Assembly (NCBI GenBank): GCA_021799185.1
Contig: JAJZAW010000002.1
Coordinates: 1-39,473, forward strand
Origin: Thermoplasmata archaeon
GTDB taxonomy: Archaea; Thermoplasmatota; Thermoplasmata; Thermoplasmatales; Thermoplasmataceae
Direction: 5' to 3'
Length of the DNA: 39,473 nt
Part shown: in pieces, positions 1-9,987 of the stretch
Position numbering within the stretch: the first letter of the stretch is position 1
Layout of the letters: the number at the start of each line of letters is the position of its first letter
The notes under the pieces: model-generated
Told to the model about the DNA's origin: nothing
Database searches by the model: none
The model's input: only the letters and a program-made list of their open reading frames with translations
Program-made: the position numbers and the translations under genes

Positions 1-1
1 A

Positions 2-1069
2 TACAACATTACCCATCTCACTTTGCCTGATGCTGCACATATTGACATGGCAAAAGACACTTTCTTATCCTGGAAATCTGAGGGAGTGCTCAGGCAGCCG
101 GATAAGCCGCTTCTGGTAATTGCAGATCAGACATACACCAGCAACGGCCACGCAAACAGGCTGACGGGCCTTATTGCCCTTGTTAAAATATTCCCGGATG
201 ATGGACAGGTGAAGCCGCATGAGCGAACATTTCCAGGTCCGGTTGAAGAGAGAATCCACATCATGAGTTTGCTCTCATCGCAGCTGGAACCCATCTATCT
301 TGCTGTGGAATCTGATGGAATTGAACAGACCCTCCGTGCCATAATATTAAACAGAAAGCCTGACCTTGTATTCATAGATAATGCGACGATCAACAACAGG
401 ATCTATTTCATTGATGATGCCCATAGCATAACGAATATCAGGGAATTGCTCAGGAATCATGATGCAATAGTTGCAGACGGCCACCACCGGCTTGCGGCCA
501 CCAGAAAGCTTGCAGAAACAACTACCGGATATGCACAGAATTTCTGGAGCAGCATCATGGCTTTCATCGTGCCACTTTCCAGTGAAGGGCTCATGGTTGC
601 CGGCATTCACCGGTACGTCAGAGCTGGCAGATCATTCTCTGATATAGCTGCTGAATTCGGGCCAGAAATGACTGTTGAAAATGTTGAGGGCCCTGATCCG
701 GAGGCGCCACTCAATATATATGACGGGAAATGGCACAGCTTAAGGCCTGATTCCCGCCACTGCCTCATAAACCCAAAGGACTGCCTCTCTCCTGTGCATA
801 TGCTGAACGCCCTTCTATTCAGGGACGCCATGCATTTCCAGGAGCAGGATTTCAGAGACAGAATACGCTACACCCATGACATTAAGGAAGCGATCTCTCA
901 GGTTGATGATGGAAATGCTGATTTCTCGGTTATAATGCCTGAATGGGACAGAATGAAGCTTCTAAGGCTCATTGAAAGCGAGGGTGTGCTTCCCCAGAAA
1001 TCCACCTACTTTTACCCCAAGATTTCATCCGGAATCACCCTCAACTGCATGGTGCAGCCTCAGGGCTGA
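2..1069 (+). CDS. DUF1015 family protein (5' end cut by window edge)
   Basis: Frame is open from base 2 (YNITHLTLPDAAHIDMA...), so the TTG at 23 is unlikely to be the true start. Contains a W..EG.L segment and VADGHHRLAATRKL, typical of DUF1015. Confidence 0.8.
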   Translation, partial: YNITHLTLPDAAHIDMAKDTFLSWKSEGVLRQPDKPLLVIADQTYTSNGHANRLTGLIALVKIFPDDGQVKPHERTFPGPVEERIHIMSLLSSQLEPIYLAVESDGIEQTLRAIILNRKPDLVFIDNATINNRIYFIDDAHSITNIRELLRNHDAIVADGHHRLAATRKLAETTTGYAQNFWSSIMAFIVPLSSEGLMVAGIHRYVRAGRSFSDIAAEFGPEMTVENVEGPDPEAPLNIYDGKWHSLRPDSRHCLINPKDCLSPVHMLNALLFRDAMHFQEQDFRDRIRYTHDIKEAISQVDDGNADFSVIMPEWDRMKLLRLIESEGVLPQKSTYFYPKISSGITLNCMVQPQG

Positions 1070-3564
1070 TTGCTTCCTGCCTTCCGCCTGGCAGACATTA
1101 TTTTTCTGTACCAGCGGTACTCCAGAGGAATATCAATGAGAATCAGGGCGATTGGTATAAGATCAAAGAAGTAGATTCCCGGAATCAACTGGTATACCAG
1201 GATGTGCGCCCCGCTTGCATAGGCAATTATTGCTGCAGAATTGTACTCAAGATTGTTTATGGTAGAGAATACGTCCGGATATGGAACCACTATGGTTGGA
1301 TCGGTATAGGCATAGGAGAAGTTATGGCCATCCAGAACGTATGATACCATTGGAGGGGGCATCACATAGGCCCCAGGATTTTTGAAGCTAAGCTCATAGC
1401 TGAATCCTGCAGGGGACGAGCCAAGTGATGGCTGCGAAAAGTTGGCGCTTCCCCTGACAAGTGTAACAAGGCCCGGATAATCCTGTATGACGGCATATTC
1501 GCTGATGCTGAAATTTTTCAGGTTGCTGGCGCTCTGTGAGGATATGGTGGTGTTAACCATTGCAACAGTTCCATTTAACATTCTGTAGGTGATAGAAATG
1601 TTCAAATCTGCTGGGAATGTAGCATCCGTTTCAAAACGAAGGCTGCCGGTATTGATGTGCGATGTGTAATTTATGGGGTCTGGCGTTGACGTGCCAATTG
1701 CTGATACCGGAATATCCTGGTAGCTGGAATAGGATGAATAATTATAATCCAGAGACCCGGAAGTGGCATTCTCTTCAGGATATGCAAAGGTAAGGCCATA
1801 AACTGTTGAATTGGACGGGAATGTCATGGTAGTGTTGGATCCCATTATCTCAGCGGCATTTATGATCTGCCTGTATGGAGGGGAATGAAATACATTTCCC
1901 TTCTGGAATATGCCCCCGGCAAAAACAATGCTTGACCCGAGAAGTTTGCTTGCATTTCCGATTCCAACGCTTCCTGAAATCAGATGGGCCACCTCTGTAG
2001 AATTCACATAGCCCGAAACAAATAGCGAGCTTTCTGTAGAGTTAGGGTTAGCGCCCGGCACAAGATATCCGCTTTTCAGGCCGTTCATGAACATGGGAAA
2101 GGAACCGGTGGACGGAATGTATGGAGAAATGCTTCTGAGAAGATCGTAACTTGTGCGGGCATTTGCTGAACCTGCACCGTAAAGATAAAGAGTGGCATTT
2201 GTCGAAACATTTGAGATGAAGTTTCCGGGAAGGGTAAAAGAGGCAAGTAGGCTAACCCCTGAATCATTCAGGAATGATGATATTGATGATGCTTCACGGG
2301 TTGCCACCGCCACAGTACTGTTGTAGGAACCGGGGAAATCTTCCACTATGGTTACAGGTGGAATCAGATTCAGATACCTGTTGAATTCACCGCCTATTCC
2401 TGATGAGGTGGAAAATGACTGGGAAAGACCGAAAAGGTTATCTGATTCTAATGCCCCGGCAAGATCTGTCAGATTTGCGGAAACTGCAATCATGGTAAAA
2501 ATTGAGGAATTTCTCTGGGCGTCCCCGGCCCAGCCAGGAAATGTGGTTGAATTTGTCTTCTGAAGGTAGCCATAAACATTATACGTATCACCGTAAGCAC
2601 CAACCACGCCGGCTGCATAATTTATCCCGGAAATATTTGAAAGATTCAGCTGTGCCTGTGAATCTGAGTTAATGCCGGAGATGTAGTGTGAGGGGAGCGG
2701 AGACATGAATAAGGGGGATGCACTGCCAAGAAGCATTGACATTTTCCCGGTGCTGTCAGGAGCAGCATACCGGGCATGGTAAGACCCATCGCCGCCCTGG
2801 AGCACGGGCACCAGGGATGCAACCAAAAGCGCTGCTACAACTACAACTACAATAACTGTGCCAGAGGCTTTTTTCTTCTTTCCCTTCCCCCATGATGGGT
2901 CCAGTATCCGGTTTGCATACTTCCCTACAATGCCTGAAACAACCACAAACAGGACGAAATTAGCAATTATGTATGGAATAAAGAGGAGGAACACCCTTTC
3001 AACAACATGGTATATAGATCCACCGCCAGGAAGTCCCTGAGTCACAACGGAGGGATTAATGCTGAGGCCCCCGGGAGAAAGTGAACCTGATATGACAGAT
3101 ATGGCAGATACAAACCGGCCTATAATTGGCTCAGTCAGGATACTGTACAGGTTGGTTCCCTGGGGCGGTGCCAGTGATCCAGAAGAAAGGGACTGGATCA
3201 GCCCGGTGCCACCGGTGAGGCTGAAACTGCCTGCTCCGCCAAATGAGATGAATAATGACGCAAGGGCAAGCCCCATTATGCCAGATACTGTGACATACAC
3301 TGCTATGGCAGCACCAACAGCTTTGCGGCCTTTTCGCGAACCTATTCCAACTATGATGCCAAGAAGTACCCAGGCTCCAATGAGTACGGGCCAGTGAAGC
3401 GGGTCGCCCATGAAGAGGAACATGAGCCCCATGACAATTACCAGGCCTGACCCGAAATATGGTGTGAGCCAGTGAAGCAGTGCAGAATAGTAAGCTGAAA
3501 GGGAATAATAGCCCAGTACCACGGCAGCAGTAACGCCAAGAATGTATCCGGTCAATTTCCCCAT
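1060..3564 (-). CDS. Large membrane/surface protein: N-terminal TM helices, long Ser/Asn/Thr-rich exterior domain, C-terminal TM
   Basis: ORF 1060..3606; internal Met at 3564 (MGKLTGYILGV) is a more likely start. Hydrophobic segments at both ends and many N-x-S/T sequons between them. Confidence 0.7.
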   Translation of the reverse strand: MGKLTGYILGVTAAVVLGYYSLSAYYSALLHWLTPYFGSGLVIVMGLMFLFMGDPLHWPVLIGAWVLLGIIVGIGSRKGRKAVGAAIAVYVTVSGIMGLALASLFISFGGAGSFSLTGGTGLIQSLSSGSLAPPQGTNLYSILTEPIIGRFVSAISVISGSLSPGGLSINPSVVTQGLPGGGSIYHVVERVFLLFIPYIIANFVLFVVVSGIVGKYANRILDPSWGKGKKKKASGTVIVVVVVAALLVASLVPVLQGGDGSYHARYAAPDSTGKMSMLLGSASPLFMSPLPSHYISGINSDSQAQLNLSNISGINYAAGVVGAYGDTYNVYGYLQKTNSTTFPGWAGDAQRNSSIFTMIAVSANLTDLAGALESDNLFGLSQSFSTSSGIGGEFNRYLNLIPPVTIVEDFPGSYNSTVAVATREASSISSFLNDSGVSLLASFTLPGNFISNVSTNATLYLYGAGSANARTSYDLLRSISPYIPSTGSFPMFMNGLKSGYLVPGANPNSTESSLFVSGYVNSTEVAHLISGSVGIGNASKLLGSSIVFAGGIFQKGNVFHSPPYRQIINAAEIMGSNTTMTFPSNSTVYGLTFAYPEENATSGSLDYNYSSYSSYQDIPVSAIGTSTPDPINYTSHINTGSLRFETDATFPADLNISITYRMLNGTVAMVNTTISSQSASNLKNFSISEYAVIQDYPGLVTLVRGSANFSQPSLGSSPAGFSYELSFKNPGAYVMPPPMVSYVLDGHNFSYAYTDPTIVVPYPDVFSTINNLEYNSAAIIAYASGAHILVYQLIPGIYFFDLIPIALILIDIPLEYRWYRKIMSARRKAGSNQP

Positions 3565-3766
3565 AAAAAAATATATGTATGTCCATATTTCAATTTGACG
3601 GTTCACTGCAAATTTGATTTGCCTTGGTTCGTGATTTCTGAAACGTGATCATATTGATTGAGTAAAAGGCTATCAGTGCAATTTCCTTCCAAATGTGTTT
3701 TTCTTTCCCCGGCATGATGGATAATCACTGGAATGCTTATTTATATTGAAGGCATAATAAGTGAAA

Positions 3767-4066
3767 ATGTCCGGGAGCTACTGGATCAGCGCCAGAAGCG
3801 CAGGGAAGGTCGTGGAGCAGAGGGTAAAGCAGATAGGGGTTGGTGACACGCTCAAGGTGGAGAGTTTCAAGCGGGACAGGTGGATCCAGTTCACCAGAAA
3901 CGGAGAGGATACATACAGCATTGTTGAGCATGGATTTGCCAGCGGTACCATTACTGTGAGCAGCGCGGAACTGAAAGGAGAGATCAGGCGACTGGTGGAA
4001 GTCGAATTCCCTCGCAGCAACCAGCTCAGGATTCACGTTGCCAGATCAGGAGAGGGCAGGGCATGA
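3767..4066 (+). CDS. Small hypothetical protein (about 99 aa)
   Basis: ORF 3761..4066; likely start MSGSYWISARSAG at 3767; TATA-like cttatttatatt about 25 nt upstream. Confidence 0.6.
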   Translation: MSGSYWISARSAGKVVEQRVKQIGVGDTLKVESFKRDRWIQFTRNGEDTYSIVEHGFASGTITVSSAELKGEIRRLVEVEFPRSNQLRIHVARSGEGRA

Positions 4067-4125
4067 GCAGGAAAGTGAAGAACAGTTCCAGCAAAACTTT
4101 TCTACAATGATACACATAGTAACCT

Positions 4126-4500
4126 ATGGAAAAGGGAGTTGAAATAGCATTCCAGCTTAACAGCGGCAGTGAGGATGCAAGGGTAGCTCTTGCCCTGGCA
4201 GACCTGACAGGAAATTATTTCCTCAGGGATTTTGATCTTGACTGGAGGGTTTTTCATGTTACACTTGACGGACAGAAATATTTCAGGGTGCTATTCAGCG
4301 GAAGGAAGACAGGTACCCTTCACCCTGAAGTTCACAGGGAGATCAGGGAGAAGTTCGACTCAATGTCAAAATTGCCTTACAGTGAACTTATGCACATGTA
4401 TGAAGGGGAGTCCAAATCCAGTGAATTCAGGAAATGCAAAATAAAGGAGATACAGGAGGAATACGATCTCTGGCAGGATAAGTTCTGGCAGTATTTCTGA
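4126..4500 (+). CDS. Small hypothetical protein (124 aa)
   Basis: Intact ORF downstream of and co-directional with the previous gene; abuts the convergent gene at 4501. Confidence 0.6.
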   Translation: MEKGVEIAFQLNSGSEDARVALALADLTGNYFLRDFDLDWRVFHVTLDGQKYFRVLFSGRKTGTLHPEVHREIREKFDSMSKLPYSELMHMYEGESKSSEFRKCKIKEIQEEYDLWQDKFWQYF

Positions 4501-5064
4501 CTACCTTCTTGCCTCTATTTTCTTGCTCAGCACATCCAGCGTTTCCTTTATGTCCCGGATATCCTTTGATATTTTTGGTATGGTTTCCATATAAATTCTT
4601 TCCAGGCGCTCTATTTTCGCCATGAGTATTTCTGCACCCTTGCTGGGAAGCACAATTGATCCCGGGTCAACCTTCTCGTCCGCAAGCTGAGGCGTTTCTG
4701 TCTCCTGCGAACCGGCATCAGCAGTTCCAACGAGGCTCGGGTTGAGTATCTGGTAATCCCTTGCTGAAACGAAATTTGAAAATATGTATTCGGATAGCTT
4801 CTGCCCCTTCTGAAGGGCGCGGTAGCATACCTGTGGATCAAGTGTTTCCCTCAGGCCGTTTGAATAGATTATTCTTATCTGCGCCCTGTCACAGAACGGG
4901 TAGTCGAATGTGTGAAGCTTTTCGTTGGCCTTGCTTTCGAGATCCTTGTAGATGCTGAAGGGAATCTTGTCCTTGAGCCTCTTTACCTCATTGGACAGAA
5001 GCAGGATACGGTTGAATCTATCAGCTTTCCCAATCTCATCCTTCAGGGAACCGTAGTCAACCAT
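4501..5064 (-). CDS. Hypothetical protein with predicted C-terminal coiled coil
   Basis: 187-aa ORF; C-terminus MAKIERLERIYMETIPKISKDIRDIKETLDVLSKKIEARR looks like a coiled coil. Confidence 0.65.
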   Translation of the reverse strand: MVDYGSLKDEIGKADRFNRILLLSNEVKRLKDKIPFSIYKDLESKANEKLHTFDYPFCDRAQIRIIYSNGLRETLDPQVCYRALQKGQKLSEYIFSNFVSARDYQILNPSLVGTADAGSQETETPQLADEKVDPGSIVLPSKGAEILMAKIERLERIYMETIPKISKDIRDIKETLDVLSKKIEARR

Positions 5065-5201
5065 GTTTCTGTCATTCGTACTATTATACTAAAAACTTTG
5101 CACTGAACGTGCTGCAGGAAAAAGGCAGAATCTCGGCTTTTTTCACTGTAAATTAAGGGTATCATCGCCAAATGATATCATCACACGAAGCGGTGGAATG
5201 C

Positions 5202-6053
5202 TCATATGATATTCCCTGAACCGCGTTTCTTCACTGCAGAATTTATGTCGTCAGGGTTAAATCCCGCCGGCAGACCCTTTCCTCCAACATAGTCAAACAG
5301 AATAAGCTTCAGAACGTTCAGGTAGGTGTAGTTCAGAATCAGTCCGAAGGCAATCACTGCAGCGCCAAGAATTATTATGGAAACGGCCGCCAGTGCAGGC
5401 AGAAATGAAATCAGAACAATACCCGCTATGAAGGCAGCAAAGCCTGCCAGAACAATGCATATTGTATACAGATCCACATAGGCAACACCACCGAATGTTT
5501 CGCCGAAATTTCTCCTTATGGTTGAGACACTGTGCTGCACCGCTTCAATGGGTGTACATTTGTAATCCAGTATGGCCGGGACTGCAAAAAAAGTGGCAAC
5601 GGCAATGGCGAATGCACCCATGGTGCCGATCACCATCTGACCAACTCCCCTGAATCTTGATTCTATTAGCCTGAGAAGCATAATGACTACTGTATAGAAG
5701 AGAGACCATTCCATTGCCTGCTTTCTGTATCCCCACGCCTCTGACAGAGCTTTCCTGAACCATATGGGCGAGCCTGAAACTGATGCACGGAATGCTATTA
5801 GCAAGGCCAGAAGTATGAGAGTTGAGAAAAATCCCGTGAGGATGTAGACAAGAACTATGGCTGCAAAAATGATAACATCAATATTTCCTGAACTTACAGG
5901 AACAGAAAGAAGAAGCGTCCCGAATATGATGGCAAAGACAGCGAAGGAAACCAGTCCTGAGAAAACGGGATAAATAAATAGGCCCCTGTCACGGGAAACA
6001 GCCTTCCTGACTGATCGGGCAAGTCTCCATCCAGCCCTGAGGCGTTCAAACAT
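5202..6053 (-). CDS. Multi-pass membrane protein, DUF6159-like
   Basis: 283-aa ORF with several TM segments; N-terminus FERLRAGWRLARSVRKAVSRDRGLFIYPVFSG resembles DUF6159. Confidence 0.65.
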   Translation of the reverse strand: MFERLRAGWRLARSVRKAVSRDRGLFIYPVFSGLVSFAVFAIIFGTLLLSVPVSSGNIDVIIFAAIVLVYILTGFFSTLILLALLIAFRASVSGSPIWFRKALSEAWGYRKQAMEWSLFYTVVIMLLRLIESRFRGVGQMVIGTMGAFAIAVATFFAVPAILDYKCTPIEAVQHSVSTIRRNFGETFGGVAYVDLYTICIVLAGFAAFIAGIVLISFLPALAAVSIIILGAAVIAFGLILNYTYLNVLKLILFDYVGGKGLPAGFNPDDINSAVKKRGSGNII

Positions 6054-6098
6054 AATACATTATCAGGATTGCATTGAAAAATATTTGTTTAGAGAAAT

Positions 6099-7820
6099 TT
6101 ATTGAATTTGGTCGTCTGCACGCTGCTCTATGTAGGGATCAGTCCATTCACGATGGCTGAACTGTTCCTTAAATCCGGAAAGCACTCCCCAAGGATAGAA
6201 TACGGCGATTGAAACAACCATGACAATCAGTGTTCCCCAAACGAATGGAATCATGCTTCCAATTGGCCCGTTATAGCCCAGAAAAGAAACCCTTGGCCCC
6301 ACGAAACCATCTGAACCTATGAGTGTCATTAGTGTCATATAGGCTATATACGCAACGTACCAGATGGCGTTCTTGGCGCCGATCTTTACCTTTCCCATGG
6401 CGCCGAATACTACAGATGCGGCTGCAACAAGCAGTACTGCATATGGTTCAGAGGGCCACCCGGTCCAGAAAACAATAAGTGAACTCAGGCCAACGGAAAG
6501 CGGTGCGAGCACCTTCATTCCCCGCACCATCTGTTCCGGGCGGGTAACTCCCTGCCTGCGGGTTACCATAAGTGCAATGGGGTTGACCACAAGCCCCAGG
6601 TATCCAGCAGCCGTGGCATCATCTATGAACGTATAAATGGAAGGATCAGGCGCAGTAACAAGGACCAGTATTGCACCGAGCACTGCAAATATTATGAGAG
6701 ACCATATTGGAACGGCGTGTTTCAAATCTATTTTCTTGAGCTTTTTGCTGATGAACCCTGAACGCCCCATTGCGAACAGAACCCTTGTCCCGCTGCCAAG
6801 ATAAATGTAACCGGTGACAAATGGGGTCAGGAGTCCAGTAATGAGCGCGGCTATGAGTATATACAGTATATTCGTGTTCCCGGCAAAGGTAAAGAATGGA
6901 TTTGTTTTGTCAGCCACAGCGTTATAAAGCCCCAGAAAGTTTCCAGGAGAAATGTTGAATGTGCTCCAGTGAAAACCCATGAGCACGGCGAAAGCAATGG
7001 ATATGTAAATCAGCGATTCCACCACAACAGTCAATATAATTGCCTTGGGAATCTTCTCCTTGAGTTTTGTTTCCTCTGCAAGATCCGGTATAACCCTGAT
7101 TGAACCAAAATCGTACATGGCAAATGGCATGATGCCCAGGACCGATACTCCCCCATATGGGAGGAAACCGTAAGCATACAGATTCTGGTAATTGAATACT
7201 GCACCAATAAGGCCGATGACCAGTGAGAGATAGAAGAATAACTTGACTATCCCTATTTTCAGGGTTGAGTTCCCGAACCTTTTTATGCCAAAGTAATTGA
7301 AGGGCACAAATGCCAGCAGCAGCGCTGCTCCCAGAAGCACACCTATTGTTGTGGGATGCCCCAGCGCATTTATGAAAGCATCCTTGAAAAAGTAATCCAT
7401 CCCATAAAGGATTGCCACAACCTCGATGGGTGGTATGAAAATATACCACACAAGGTCTGAGAACGCATTGATGATGTTTGTCCACCTGCCGTGCGTGTAT
7501 ATGGAATACCTTGTCGGGCCGCCAGCTTCAGGGTAAACACGGCTCAGCTCCATGTATGTGAAGCCTACCAGCGAATAAATGAAGGCACCAAAGACAAATG
7601 CAAGTATGGCACCCGGTCCGGCAAACCCCACCATCTCAATGGTTCCAAATAAGGCCCCATTGCCAAGTGCTCCCACAACACCGATCATGACCAGTTGTGG
7701 AAAGGTAAGTTCCCTTCTCAGCTTCTGTCTTCTGGGTCTCTGTTTTGGTTGATCTGATATGTTGTCCATGATATTCATTAGCCGCCATATGTTATAAATT
7801 TTTTTAAAATTCGCATGCAA
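6099..7820 (-). CDS. APC superfamily amino acid permease
   Basis: About 12 TM segments; N-terminal LTFPQLVMIGVVGALGNGALFGTIEMVGFAGPGAILAF is typical of the APC fold. Start probably MNIMDNIS or MDNIS inside the ORF. Confidence 0.85.
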   Translation of the reverse strand: MHANFKKIYNIWRLMNIMDNISDQPKQRPRRQKLRRELTFPQLVMIGVVGALGNGALFGTIEMVGFAGPGAILAFVFGAFIYSLVGFTYMELSRVYPEAGGPTRYSIYTHGRWTNIINAFSDLVWYIFIPPIEVVAILYGMDYFFKDAFINALGHPTTIGVLLGAALLLAFVPFNYFGIKRFGNSTLKIGIVKLFFYLSLVIGLIGAVFNYQNLYAYGFLPYGGVSVLGIMPFAMYDFGSIRVIPDLAEETKLKEKIPKAIILTVVVESLIYISIAFAVLMGFHWSTFNISPGNFLGLYNAVADKTNPFFTFAGNTNILYILIAALITGLLTPFVTGYIYLGSGTRVLFAMGRSGFISKKLKKIDLKHAVPIWSLIIFAVLGAILVLVTAPDPSIYTFIDDATAAGYLGLVVNPIALMVTRRQGVTRPEQMVRGMKVLAPLSVGLSSLIVFWTGWPSEPYAVLLVAAASVVFGAMGKVKIGAKNAIWYVAYIAYMTLMTLIGSDGFVGPRVSFLGYNGPIGSMIPFVWGTLIVMVVSIAVFYPWGVLSGFKEQFSHREWTDPYIEQRADDQIQ

Positions 7821-8119
7821 ACAATTTAATAGTTGTAGCTCATGTTGCGACTTACATAGAATATTATCAAATGAATTGAATATGTGTATTGATATATAAA
7901 CTGATTATCAACATTTCAATGATATGTAATGTAGTGGCGTGACGCTGCAAATGTAAACATGTAGTTATATGGAATAAATGTGTGTAGAATATGTGCATGA
8001 AATTACTCAGCGAAATTATCAAACTTGTTTGCTTAATTTTTATGTGATGCCCATTATTCCAAATTTTTGCACCTATACCAAAGCCTAAATCAGAATACAA
8101 ATTGGGGTATGGAAACATT

Positions 8120-8458
8120 ATGGGCTCCATAGAACTGTTAAAACAGGTATCTGAAACAATGGGATATGCAGGAAACATCAAACCGCAGATCCAGAAAGCA
8201 TTTGTGGATTTCAACAAGGCTGTAATCGCCCCGGGAAGCCTGAGTTCAAAGACCAAGGAACTCATTGCCATAGCAACTTCACTCACAGGTACGTGCGAAT
8301 GGTGCATAACATATCATACAAAGATGGCACTTGACATGGGTGCAACGGTTGACGAAATCATTGAGGCATCCTATGTTGCGGTTCTCATGGGAGGGGCGCC
8401 GGCTCTTATGCATATGTCACTGGTTCATGATGCAATAGAGTCCTTCTCAAAGGATTAA
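8120..8458 (+). CDS. Carboxymuconolactone decarboxylase / AhpD-like protein
   Basis: SSKTKELIAIATSLTGTCEWCITYHTKMALDMGATVDEIIEA with CxxC and H typical of the CMD/AhpD core; ATG at 8120. Confidence 0.85.
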   Translation: MGSIELLKQVSETMGYAGNIKPQIQKAFVDFNKAVIAPGSLSSKTKELIAIATSLTGTCEWCITYHTKMALDMGATVDEIIEASYVAVLMGGAPALMHMSLVHDAIESFSKD

Positions 8459-8481
8459 TCCTCTATCAAATTATTAATTCC

Positions 8482-8883
8482 ATGAGTGAATACAGAATAA
8501 TGAGCGAATACAGTTACCACCGTACAGTGAAAATGAGCGCCGACAAGTGCTTTTTAAAAATTTCATCCAAGGTTAAGGAAATCGGTTTTGTTCTTCTTTC
8601 ATATGTGGACATGCAGGAAATAATGAAAAAGAATTTTTCCGATGAATTTCACCCATATTATATACTTGAGGTGTGCAAACCTGCAGCTGCCCGTGAAATG
8701 ATTGGAATGAATGAGGAATATGGCCTATTTCTCCCATGCAAAATTGTCATTACAGAACGGAATGGTGCAACCGAGCTGATGCTCGCCAGAGTCTCCAGGC
8801 AATCTGGAGATTATTTATCTGCAGATCCTGGAGTTGCAAGAAAATACGAGGATGAGCTTACAGGGATGCTTGAAGAGATCTGA
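8482..8883 (+). CDS. DUF302 family protein
   Basis: YILEVCKPAAAREMIGMNEEYGLFLPCKIVI matches the DUF302 pattern (CNP...A......GLLLPC). Confidence 0.8.
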   Translation: MSEYRIMSEYSYHRTVKMSADKCFLKISSKVKEIGFVLLSYVDMQEIMKKNFSDEFHPYYILEVCKPAAAREMIGMNEEYGLFLPCKIVITERNGATELMLARVSRQSGDYLSADPGVARKYEDELTGMLEEI

Positions 8884-8929
8884 TTTACCTTACAAGAAAT
8901 CTTTTTATTATGAGTGAATATGGGCCACA

Positions 8930-9274
8930 ATGAAACCAGCACATGGTATGCGCAATGTGGTGCTGGCTGTCACTGCGGTGATTGTGATCGCGGTGGTGGC
9001 ATATGGCGTGTTTCCATACGCCGTCTCTGCCAACATAAAGGACCTGAAACCTGATAGCACGGTCTATCTTTATGGAAATGTATCGGGAAGAATATCCTTA
9101 CTTTCCTTCAGCGGATTTGAACTCCACCAGGGAAACAATTCCGTGCTTGTTATATGGAATGGCACTCTTCCAGCAGTTGGAGAGAATGTGCTTGTTCACG
9201 GCACGGTCGGTCAGAAAAATCTCTTCGGGGTAACTTTTGTTCGGGCATCCAGCGTTTCCCAGTGGTATTTCTGA
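8930..9274 (+). CDS. Membrane-anchored OB-fold-like small protein
   Basis: One N-terminal TM then a beta-rich YLYGNVSGRISL...VLVHGTVGQ region resembling CcmE/tOB-type domains. Confidence 0.55.
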   Translation: MKPAHGMRNVVLAVTAVIVIAVVAYGVFPYAVSANIKDLKPDSTVYLYGNVSGRISLLSFSGFELHQGNNSVLVIWNGTLPAVGENVLVHGTVGQKNLFGVTFVRASSVSQWYF

Positions 9275-9293
9275 TTGCACTTCAGTTTCTGCA

Positions 9294-9848
9294 TTACTTA
9301 AAAAGCTCATACCTGTTTATATAGAGTGGCCCCATTTCATCATAATAGACAGATTTTAATCCGTGGTTTGAAAATATACGGTCAAGCTCTTCCCTTGATA
9401 TTCTTATTCTGACTGGTGGCCCAGGGCTTGCATCATCTTTCTTGAACTCTACTATTGCTATTTTCAGGTTTCCAGATGATTTTTTTCTGATTTCCTCAAG
9501 AAGGTCATCGCGACACTGGAAATCGTGAAAACTCGTGACCATCAACACCGAATTGAAGCCGCTGACAGGAATCCCCTTGCAGACATCAGCCAGCACTGGA
9601 TGCACATTTTTATAGCCCTCCTTTGCGGCAGCCTGCTCCACGGCCATGTGCCCGCTTTCGTTGACGTCTATTGCATAGACATCCCTGACCATGGCTGCAA
9701 GCTTAAGTGAAAATATGCCGTCGCCGCTGCCCAGGTCTATGACAATATCCTCAGGGCCAGGATTTAAAGACTTCAAAATCCTGTCAGCGTCAAGAAATGA
9801 AGACCTCCACCTGTGCATATGACCATAGTTGTGTCCCTGCCAGTCCAT
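9294..9848 (-). CDS. Class I SAM-dependent methyltransferase
   Basis: VIDLGSGDGIFSLKLA motif I followed by VYAIDVNE. Confidence 0.8.
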   Translation of the reverse strand: MDWQGHNYGHMHRWRSSFLDADRILKSLNPGPEDIVIDLGSGDGIFSLKLAAMVRDVYAIDVNESGHMAVEQAAAKEGYKNVHPVLADVCKGIPVSGFNSVLMVTSFHDFQCRDDLLEEIRKKSSGNLKIAIVEFKKDDASPGPPVRIRISREELDRIFSNHGLKSVYYDEMGPLYINRYELFK

Positions 9849-9987
9849 GCAGGCTCATTGCCATTTGGCTTATGAATGTGTTGAAATATACCGAAAAAAT
9901 GACAGTATCATGACCAATGCCTTAGCCAGAAGCTGCTATTGATCAGCATCTTTTCATTGCCAGAACTATAGGCTATATGGGGATAAA

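Noticed and set aside
3131-3586. 151-aa minus-strand ORF
   Set aside because: Alternate frame inside the large membrane protein gene.
6922-7485. 187-aa minus-strand ORF
   Set aside because: Out-of-frame ORF wholly inside the APC permease gene; Cys/His-rich low-likelihood protein.
7821-8119. Roughly 300-bp AT-rich gap as a possible riboswitch or small RNA
   Set aside because: No stem longer than a few base pairs was convincing by eye; left unannotated.
7867-8307. 146-aa minus-strand ORF
   Set aside because: Antisense to the well-supported AhpD-like gene and AT-rich intergenic DNA; composition not protein-like.
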